A stretch of 8,351 nt of DNA from Gemmatimonadota bacterium (GTDB taxonomy: Bacteria; GCA-2686955): NCBI GenBank assembly GCA_026991065.1, contig JALXCG010000098.1, positions 1 to 8,351 of the forward strand, read 5' to 3'. The translations under genes and the position numbers were made by a program. Of this stretch, positions 1-7,300 are shown in pieces. The stretch's first letter is position 1, and the number at the start of each line of letters is the position of its first letter. The notes under the pieces are model-generated. The model was not told the origin of the DNA. It was given only the letters and a program-made list of their open reading frames with translations, and ran no database searches.

Positions 1-876
1 AGCTATCTCTATGTTTACGGGCAACTGCTATCCGAGGGGACCACAGACGACCACATTGTCTTCACGGCCTTCCGTGACGACAGCGCCGGCGGCGATACCA
101 ACAACGATGGCACGGCCACCTCGCCGGCCAAGGGTGACTGGTACAGCATCTACTTCTCCGATGCGGAGAACAGTCACCTTCTCTACACCGACCTGCGTTA
201 TGGCGGCTACTCCGCCTACGGCATGGTCCGCGTCTATCAGACCGTCACTCAGGACAATCCGGTGCGGATCGAGCATTGTTCACTGACCAATAGTTCGACC
301 AACGCCATCTATCTCTCCGGCAGCGGCCCGGTGCTGAGCCCCCTGATCGCAAACAACAGCATCAGCGACTGTGGCACGGGACATTGGGCGATCGACAACG
401 CATCCGCGAGCGTTACCTCGATCATCAGCCACAACGCCATCGATGCCAACTATGGCATCCACTCTTCAGCCGCCGGTCCCATCACCGACAACACCATTTC
501 CAATGTCGGCACCCAGGGGATCCAGATCGCGGCGGCCAACGCGGTGGTCCGCAACAACACGATCTCCGGCACTCCCTCCTATGGGATCTATGTCAACGCC
601 GCCGCGGACACGATCGATGCCAATTCGGTCACCGGAGCGACCACCGGAGCGATCTATGTCGCGGCTGCCGATGTTTCGGTGACCGACAACTCGATCGCCG
701 ACTGCACCGGCCGCGCCATCTACATGGGCAACGGTACGGCACCGATGGCGGCCTTCTCCGGCAACACCATGACCGGCGACTACGCCTATCCGGTGCGGAT
801 CCATGTGGACAATCTGCGCAATCTAGCCGACAACACATGGTCGGGCTGGACCGATCCGGCGGCCATCGAAGTTCTT
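1..876 (+). repeat. Gene A helix module A0 (partial)
   Basis: Visible residues 1-292. It begins in the strand YVYGQLLSEG, continues through FTAFRDD, the loop DTNNDGTATSP and LRYGGYSAYG, then a series of beta-helix coils ending before VLGGSL. From the shared GQL point to the same point in the next module is 1011 bases, so this module is longer than A1 by about 28 residues, roughly one extra coil. Its closest relative in the window is A1. Confidence 0.85.
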
Positions 877-3672
877 GGCGGTAGTTTGACTACAAACGCC
901 GTCTGGCCGGACTTCGGCCTGCCCCTGGTCCTGCGCTACTCCAATGTAACGGTACCAGACGGAATCGGTCTTCAGTTGCCGGCGGGACTTGTCTTCAAGT
1001 TCGATAGCCGCGCCACTTTCTATGTCTACGGTCAACTCATCTCGGAGGGCACCGGCACCGATCCGATCTACTTCACATCCTTCCGGGATGACACCGTCGG
1101 CGGCGACAGCAACCTCGACGGCAATGCCACGTCGCCGGCCCGCAGCGACTGGTACAATCTCTACTTCTCGAATGCCGAAGACAGCCGCCTGGTCCACACG
1201 AACCTGCGTTGGGGCGGTTACGGCGGTTACGGCTTGGTTCGCGTCTATCACAGCGAGGACACAGCCTCGCCTGCAGTGGTACGGAACTGTGAGATTTCGG
1301 AGAGCTATTCCCACGGCATCTACGTCGAAGGCTCTGGTCCCACGCTCACGCCGGACATCTCCTACAACCACATCCATGATTGCTCCTCGTGGGCGATCTA
1401 CCATGCGGCAGCCAACCTCCAGACCACCATCGATCACAATACCTGTGACGGCAACTACGGAATCTACACCGGCGGTCCCACTCCGGTCACCAACAACACG
1501 CTGCTCAATATCGCGAATACCGGTCTGCAACTTTCGCACAGCGGTGCTCAGGCCTCCGCAAACACGATCTCCGGTCCTGCCACCTACGGCATCTACGTCA
1601 CCGCCAGCGACGTTGCGGTCGCCAGCAACACGGTGACCGGAGCCGCGGGTTACGGTCTCTACGCGTCGGCGACCCTGGGGGCTTGCTCGGCCAACTCGTT
1701 CAGCGGAACGGGTAGCTATCCAATCTATTGCAACGCGGCGGATCTCCACCGGTTGACGGCCAACACGTTTGATTGGCCCACCGCCCTCGCCTACAAGGTT
1801 ACCGGCGGTAGTGTCAGCGGCAACGTTACCTGGTCCCCGTTTGATCAGCCCTACTTGATCCTGGGGAACATTACGGTGGGCGCAGGTGACACCCTGAATA
1901 TCGACGCCGGCACCATCCTGAAGATGAATGCGCGCTATTCGTTGACGGTGAACGGACAGCTCAATTCCAATGGATCGGCCGCGCGTCCGGTGGTGATTAC
2001 ATCGATCAAGGACGACACCTGGGGCGGCGATACCAACGCCAACGGCAACGCTACCTCCCCGGCGAAAGGAGACTGGTATTACGTTTCCGCTCCCAACGCG
2101 GACGCCGACGTCAACCTCCGTTACACCAATCTGTATTACGGGGGTTACTCCTCCGGATACGAGTTCTACTCCTACAACAACAGTGTGTCGATCGAGGACT
2201 GCGACATCAGCCACTCGCAATCCTACAACCTATATCTGCAGGACTGCACCGGATCGGTTCAACGCACAACGCTGGCCGGTTCGAGCTACGGTGCCTATTG
2301 CACGGGAACAACCGATGTAACTTTCACCGACTGCAACATCACCGGCAACTCCTCTTACGGCATCTACAAGAACACATCACCTTCCGTCGATGCGCGCAAC
2401 TGCTGGTGGGGTGACGCGAGCGGCCCCTATCACGCGTCGGCAAATCCCAGCGGAAACGGCGATACCGTTTCCGACAATGTCCTGTTCAACCCGTGGCTCA
2501 ACGCCGAGTTTGCAGAGGAAGCACTCACGGTAGAGCTTCTTGCTTACCAGTCGTTGATCCCGAAGGGCGGAACCTTCGACTTCAAGGAGACCCTCGCCAA
2601 CACCTATGGCGATGCCAAGACCTTCAACCATCGTTTCCGGGTCTACGACGAAGCCGGCCAACTCTACTATGAGTTCCCGCCGCAAACGATCACTCTGGCA
2701 TCGGGTGAGAGCCGCGCGACGCTTTACACGATGCGCGTGCCACCGACCGTTCCGGTTGGGGTCTACACCCTGGAAGCCAAGGCCTATGATGGCCCCACCA
2801 TCTTTGATGCAGACTCTCTTTCGGCCCAGGTCATTGACTTGGCACAGTCGCGCAGTGGGTTGGTCGCAGGCGCGGCGCTTCTGAATGATCGCGCTGGGGC
2901 GTCCGGATCCGCACCCGGTGGCGGCGACCTTGATGCCGACCGCGCCCCGCAGGGAGCACCAACCGGCGACGATGCTCTGCGGGCTGGCCAGGGACAGCGT
3001 CCCGCGGCAACTCCGGCACGGAGTCGCAGCTCGTCGACCTCGGCCTCCGGAACCCGCAGGATCGGCGCGACCACTCGCGGCAGCGCTGGATCGGCCCAGG
3101 CTCCTGGCGCTGGAACTCAGGGCGATGATCTGCGCGGAATTCAGAGCAGTCGGACCGTCACTGCCGCGCCTCCGGTGGTTCACTGGACGCTGGAAGTGGT
3201 TCAGGTGGAAACCACCCACCGCGATGCCGGCGGGGTCTACACCCGGGTTCAATCGGCAACCAGTGCACCCCTGGTCGGTGAACCGATGAGCGAAGCGGCC
3301 CAGCGCGCCGCGGATGCCGCAATTCGCGAGTTGGGGCAAGATCTTCTCGACGAGGATCCTGCCACGCTCAACTCGGAGACTCCGGCTGCTGAGTTCAGCT
3401 TCGGCCTCGCGCCGGCGGCACCGAATCCGTTCAACCCGCTCACAACGCTCTCGTTCACACTCGAGGAAACCGCTCCGACACAGTTGGTCATCTATGACCT
3501 GAGTGGTCATGTGGTCATCCGCCTGGTCGACGAGTCTCTGCCGGCCGGCCACCATTCGGTGCAGTGGAACGGCAGGAACCAGCAGGGGCAATCGGTAGCC
3601 AGCGGGGTTTACCTGGCGGTCCTCGTCACACCCGATGAGCGAGCGACGCGGCGGTTGATGCTGGTGAAGTAA
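1..3672 (+). CDS. Large modular beta-helix surface protein with C-terminal FlgD-type sorting domain (gene A, 5'-partial)
   Basis: The frame is open from base 1 to a TAA at 3670-3672, giving 1223 visible residues. The first in-frame ATG (base 223) lies inside a repeat coil (SAYGMVRVY), and matching repeat sequence precedes it, so the real start is off the left edge. Order of parts: right-handed beta-helix modules (residues 1 to about 800) rich in NTIS..YGIYV-type coils; an NCWWGDASGP...NPWLN motif (800-834); an Ig-like beta-sandwich (about 842-949); an Ala/Gly/Arg/Ser-rich linker (about 950-1057); an unassigned stretch of about 75 residues; and a FlgD-like Ig domain starting PNPFNP at 1141 and ending LMLVK. 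Related C-terminal domains in FCB-type bacteria are associated with export and surface anchoring, often by type IX secretion, so an extracellular adhesin or structural role is inferred. No catalytic residues were recognised. It converges on a paralogue (4313-8351). Confidence 0.95.
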   Translation, partial: SYLYVYGQLLSEGTTDDHIVFTAFRDDSAGGDTNNDGTATSPAKGDWYSIYFSDAENSHLLYTDLRYGGYSAYGMVRVYQTVTQDNPVRIEHCSLTNSSTNAIYLSGSGPVLSPLIANNSISDCGTGHWAIDNASASVTSIISHNAIDANYGIHSSAAGPITDNTISNVGTQGIQIAAANAVVRNNTISGTPSYGIYVNAAADTIDANSVTGATTGAIYVAAADVSVTDNSIADCTGRAIYMGNGTAPMAAFSGNTMTGDYAYPVRIHVDNLRNLADNTWSGWTDPAAIEVLGGSLTTNAVWPDFGLPLVLRYSNVTVPDGIGLQLPAGLVFKFDSRATFYVYGQLISEGTGTDPIYFTSFRDDTVGGDSNLDGNATSPARSDWYNLYFSNAEDSRLVHTNLRWGGYGGYGLVRVYHSEDTASPAVVRNCEISESYSHGIYVEGSGPTLTPDISYNHIHDCSSWAIYHAAANLQTTIDHNTCDGNYGIYTGGPTPVTNNTLLNIANTGLQLSHSGAQASANTISGPATYGIYVTASDVAVASNTVTGAAGYGLYASATLGACSANSFSGTGSYPIYCNAADLHRLTANTFDWPTALAYKVTGGSVSGNVTWSPFDQPYLILGNITVGAGDTLNIDAGTILKMNARYSLTVNGQLNSNGSAARPVVITSIKDDTWGGDTNANGNATSPAKGDWYYVSAPNADADVNLRYTNLYYGGYSSGYEFYSYNNSVSIEDCDISHSQSYNLYLQDCTGSVQRTTLAGSSYGAYCTGTTDVTFTDCNITGNSSYGIYKNTSPSVDARNCWWGDASGPYHASANPSGNGDTVSDNVLFNPWLNAEFAEEALTVELLAYQSLIPKGGTFDFKETLANTYGDAKTFNHRFRVYDEAGQLYYEFPPQTITLASGESRATLYTMRVPPTVPVGVYTLEAKAYDGPTIFDADSLSAQVIDLAQSRSGLVAGAALLNDRAGASGSAPGGGDLDADRAPQGAPTGDDALRAGQGQRPAATPARSRSSSTSASGTRRIGATTRGSAGSAQAPGAGTQGDDLRGIQSSRTVTAAPPVVHWTLEVVQVETTHRDAGGVYTRVQSATSAPLVGEPMSEAAQRAADAAIRELGQDLLDEDPATLNSETPAAEFSFGLAPAAPNPFNPLTTLSFTLEETAPTQLVIYDLSGHVVIRLVDESLPAGHHSVQWNGRNQQGQSVASGVYLAVLVTPDERATRRLMLVK
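877..1803 (+). repeat. Gene A helix module A1 (309 residues)
   Basis: The module runs from the GG of VLGGSL to just before the GG of VTGGSV. Order: a cap strand (AVWPDF), AGLVFKFDSR, YVYGQLISEG, FTSFRDD, the loop DSNLDGNATSP with calcium-loop-like spacing, LRWGGYGGYG, then coils such as SHGIYVEGSG, DCSSWAIYH and TYGIYVTASD. It shares FRDD, YVYGQL and the GLVRVY/GMVRVY strand with A0, while gene B modules carry YKDD and IIYLNFN instead. Confidence 0.85.
1804..2520 (+). repeat. Gene A terminal helix module A2 with NWWG-type end
   Basis: Residues 602-840. It opens like the other modules (GGSVSGNVTW) but has IDAGTILKMN where internal modules have a KF strand, KDDTWGGDTN, and YYGGYSSGY. It then ends in NCWWGDASGP (from base 2398) and NPWLN (to 2502). 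The WWG...GP...NP.G.GD...PW pattern is a familiar end of bacterial right-handed beta-helix domains. The best match in the window is module B3 of gene B. Confidence 0.85.
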
Positions 3673-3688
3673 GGAGAGTCCACGCGAA

Positions 3689-3718
3689 TCCGCGGAACAG
3701 CCGATGCTGTTCCGCGGA
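3689..3718 (+). terminator. Perfect 12-bp hairpin just behind gene A
   Basis: TCCGCGGAACAG (3689-3700) pairs perfectly with 3707-3718 around a 6-base loop, starting 17 bases after the gene A stop. No T-run follows, so this is not a classical intrinsic terminator. It may end transcription in another way or protect the 3' end of the mRNA. Confidence 0.6.
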
Positions 3719-3762
3719 GCTGAGCCCGAGCAAGCTGCACAACGGGCTCAGCTTTGTGCAGC
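3718..3762 (+). terminator. Two overlapping, mutually exclusive hairpins behind gene A
   Basis: Stem 1 pairs 3718-3728 (AGCTGAGCCCG) with 3743-3753, 11 bp. Stem 2 pairs 3734-3742 (GCTGCACAA) with 3754-3762, 9 bp. The 5' arm of stem 2 lies in the loop of stem 1. A complete pseudoknot would need a zero-base connection across 11 bp, so the two stems should compete. A short TTT lies at 3753-3755. Function is inferred as part of the gene A 3' end. Confidence 0.5.
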
Positions 3763-4240
3763 ACGCCATCTGCTACTGATGGCACCGGCGGCGCCGTCGC
3801 GCTCGGGCTGTCGCACGCTGCTCAGTGAGAAACCCCCTGGGGCTCCCAACTGACCGGCCGGGCAATGCGTCGGGCCAACGCGCTGCGCCGGTATGGCTGC
3901 GGGCTGCACCGGAGAACACCCGTTGTTCCACGCACTCAAAGAGCAGCGTGGAGCCAAAGCGCTCTGCCGCCACGCTCCGGCTGTTTCGGCGAGATCCCGT
4001 GACGGGATGGTCCAGGCTGCTCCGATGGAAAGAGCACCGGTTGGGTGAATTGCACCGCCGGAGCAGTTTCAGACAAAAAAGGCGGCATCGTGGACTTGCG
4101 TCCAGAGGGATTCGGCTGTGGTTGCGACACTACCGCACGTGCAGCCAATCACACTCCTCCATAGGATTCTCTGCACGGCACCGGATTGAGAGGATCGGCC
4201 CGCTACTCTACCCGCTTGCATTCGAAATCTCGTTCAACGC

Positions 4241-4277
4241 AAGGCGCCCGAGCCGCAATCGACCCGGGCGTCTTTTT
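4241..4277 (+). terminator. Intrinsic-terminator-like hairpin reading rightward, close to the gene B 3' end
   Basis: AAGGCGCCCG (4241-4250) pairs with 4265-4274, 10 pairs with one G-T, around a 14-base loop. Five T bases at 4273-4277 complete a terminator shape on the + strand. On the - strand the same stem lies about 40 bases after the gene B stop but is followed by few T bases, so it would be a weaker terminator for gene B. It may serve both converging transcripts. Confidence 0.5.
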
Positions 4278-4312
4278 GCGCGACAGGCTCCTGGTCCGCG
4301 AAACGCGGGGTG

Positions 4313-7300
4313 TTACTTCACCAACAACATCCGCTGCAGGGCACGTTTTTCGCCGGCGACGAGAAGCGCAGTATACACTCCACTCGGAACCGCGCTGCCC
4401 GAATCACTCCGACCGTCCCAGCGCACGGCGTGATATCCAGCGGGCTCCTCACCATCCACCAAGGTGCGAACAAGGTGCCCGGCGGCATCGTAGATCCGCA
4501 ACTGAACCATTCCGGGCTCCTCCAGCGAGAATTGCAACCGTGTGGATGGATTGAAGGGATTCGGGGCCGCCGGGGCCATGCCGAAATGCGCCTCAGGCAA
4601 GGGCGGCCGCCCCTGGTTCAGCTCCGGGTGGTCGGTCGCAACATCCTCGGCTGCGGAATCCCCTGCTCTTTCCCCGGCATGACTCACCAGCACCCGCTCG
4701 TTCTCCGCCACCGGAATCCGCCCAAAGATCGTGCTCTCCATCTGATTCAGGATGAGCATGAACCCATCCCCTTCGTAAAGCGTGGCGCCTTGCGATGAAG
4801 TTGTCGTGACGGCGCGGGCTGTCCGGCCTCTTCGTTGCCCGCCCTCGATCGCTCCGCCATTCCGGGTGCTGTCGCCATCCAGTCGCTGGCCGTGACCATC
4901 AGTGGTGTCTTTCTCTTTTTCGATGGCGCCGGAACTCTTCTGATTGCCGCCGGGCGAATTGGCGGCCAGGTCGATGACCTCCACACCGAACGAATCGGAG
5001 TCCAACTCGGTTGGCCCGTCGAATGCCTGCGCCTCCAGCGTGTAGAGCCCGACCGGAACACCGTTCGGGACCTTCATGCTGTAGAGATAGGTGCGGGACT
5101 CGCCGGCGGCCAATGTCACCGGAGTGCTCTGGAAAGTATGGAAGGGATCACCGGCCCCATCCAGCACCCGGAAGCGGTGAGTGAAAGAGACCTCCTCCGC
5201 GGAAGTATTCGCAAGCACCTCCTTGAAGTCACCGGTTCCACCACGCGGAATGATCGACTGGAAGGGCGTGAGTTGTACCACAACGGCATTCGCGGTGTAT
5301 TCAATGTCCCGCCACGGCGAAAAATCGACATGGTCCGAAACGTTATCGCCGTTTCCGCTGGGATTGGCGGTGGCGTTGTAGGGTCCACTTGCATCCCCCC
5401 ACCAACAGTTCTCCGCAAGAATCTCCACGCCGGAATCCTGGTTGTAAACACCCCACGTGCTGTTGTTCTCGATGTTGCAGTTGCTCAAGACTGCCGCTGA
5501 ACCGTTTCTGCAGTAGACACCCTGCGGAGATTCAGTGATGGAACTGCGTTCGAAATGAGCCGCTGAGTTGTCGAGGTAAGCCCCGTAGGTGCTGCACTTG
5601 CGGATCACTCCGTCGGCGAAAACGGGATCATTGTCGTGGGCGTAGAGCCCGTAACCGCTCGAATAGCCGGCGTACTCGATATTCGTAAAGCGGAGGTCGC
5701 CGAACGACCCGGCCGAAGGAAACGAGATGTGATACCAATCACCCGGATTCGGCGAGGTCGCGGCATCGTTTCCGTTGGTGTCTCCGCCCCACGCATCGTC
5801 GTGGATCGACGTAAAGACGACAGGAAGCCCCGGATCACCCGCGGCAATCAGGCCGCCGTTCACGGTCCAGCCGTAGCGATTCATCTTGATCAGGACACCC
5901 GCATCAATGGTCAGCGTGTCACCACTCGCGATGGTCACACTACCATCGATCACGTAGGGCACGCCCAGTGACCGCCAGGTCGCGTTGTTCTCGATCGTCC
6001 CCCCGATCACCCGGTAGCTCTTCGCCAGAGGCCAGTCAAAGGTGTTGCTGGAGAGCCAGCGAACATCGTTCGGGTTCAGGCGCACCGGACTATCTCCGGT
6101 GCCGGAGAACGAGTTGCCGACGAAACTGGCGATTGATCCGCTCTGGGTGTAGATTCCCCACTCGGTATCGCCGGTTGTCGTGTTTCCGGTTACAGTGGAG
6201 CCGGTTCCGTATATATAGATCGCGTAATTGGTTGCGTCCGTGAACGTGTTGTTGGTTACGGGACTCGCGGAACGCACATAGACGCCGTAGGGACCGGTGA
6301 ACTGGTTTCCCGTGATGTTCGGCAGGATCGTGGTCGAGGAGTTGTAAACGGCCCAACTGGGACAGGTGCTGAATGTATTCGCCGCAATCAGCGGTGTACT
6401 GGTCGATGATCCTTCGACATAAACGCCGTAGTGGCTCGAGTGTTCTATCGTTGAGTTCTGAATCACTGGAGCGGGATCGGCAAGCTCGTTGAAATTCAGG
6501 TAGATCACACCGCGGTCATCGCCATAGTAGGTATAGTATCCGCCATAGCGAATCTGTGTGTGGTCAAGGCGGCTGCCGGTGCCATTGGTGAAGTTCAAAC
6601 GCCACCAGTCTCCAGCAGCAGGGGTTGAACTGCCTTCGTCACCGTTGGTGTCCCCGGCCACGGTGTCATCCTTGTATGACGTGAAAACAATGGGGGCAAC
6701 CGCTGTCCCCTCGGCCAAAAGAGTTCCACTGACGGTGAAGCTTGTGCGCGCACTGAACTTGACCACAGATCCCTCGGTCAACTGCAGGCTGATGCCGGAA
6801 GGAACTGTTACGTGGCTGTAAACCATGACCAGCGGGAGGCTGGAAAAATCCGGCCAGGTCGTTGAAGCATTGAGAGTTCCGCCGATGGTTTCGTAGCCGC
6901 GGGCAGCGGGGCAGTCGAAGCTGTTCAAGGTGAGGTGACGGATGTCATCAGCGTGGACCCGGACCGGGAATGCGCCGGTTCCACCAAAGCTGTTGCCGGA
7001 GAAAGCCCCCAGCGCGCCCGAGCCGTTCTGGGTGTAGAGCCCGTAGTTGGTGGTGCCGGTGGTGGTGTTGCCGGTAATCGACGCCCCCGAGCCGTAGACA
7101 TAGATCGCGTAGCTGGTTGCATCGGCAAACGTGTTGTCCGTCACCGGACTGGCGGAGCGCACATAGACCCCTTTCGGGACCGTGAACTGATTCTGCGCGA
7201 CATTCGGCAGGAGCGAGGTTGAGGTGTTGTATACCGCCCAGTTCGGACAATCGTTGAAGCTATTCGATATGATTTGGGGCTCGCTGGCGGAGGAGCCTTC

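Larger units (their letters stand above)
3673..4312. other. Convergent intergenic region, no gene recognised
   Basis: These 640 bases separate the stop codons of the two genes. Apart from the hairpins listed separately, they hold only modest inverted repeats: 3945-3951 with 3970-3976, a 7+7 palindrome at 3994-4008 around one central base, and 8-base arms at 4017-4024 and 4059-4066. An open frame at 3825-4433 (+) is Arg-rich, has no recognisable domain and runs antisense into gene B, so I do not call it. No tRNA, riboswitch or promoter was recognised. Confidence 0.7.

Noticed and set aside
223-225. ATG as the start of gene A
   Set aside because: It lies within a repeat strand, and the upstream in-frame sequence matches the corresponding part of the next module (YVYGQL, FRDD, DTNNDG).
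823-2220. Open frame of 465 codons on the - strand inside gene A
   Set aside because: Its composition (Val, Gly, Arg and Ile in monotone runs) is that of an antisense shadow of a GC-rich repeat gene. The + strand frame carries clear, recurring beta-helix coils and known domains.
1-2520. Polysaccharide lyase or other carbohydrate enzyme
   Set aside because: Right-handed beta-helices occur in lyases, but I see no recognisable catalytic motif; the long modular array and C-terminal sorting-type domain fit a surface or adhesive protein better.
2377-3591. Open frame of 404 codons on the - strand over the 3' half of gene A
   Set aside because: Antisense to the NWWG, Ig-like and FlgD-like domains, which are conserved with gene B; no recognisable domain in the antisense product.
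3718-3762. Complete H-type pseudoknot
   Set aside because: The connection crossing the 11-bp stem would have zero bases, which is sterically implausible; competing hairpins are more likely.
3825-4433. Possible 202-residue + strand gene in the gap
   Set aside because: Arg-rich, no recognisable domain, crosses the 4241-4277 hairpin, and its last third is antisense to the conserved C-terminus of gene B.
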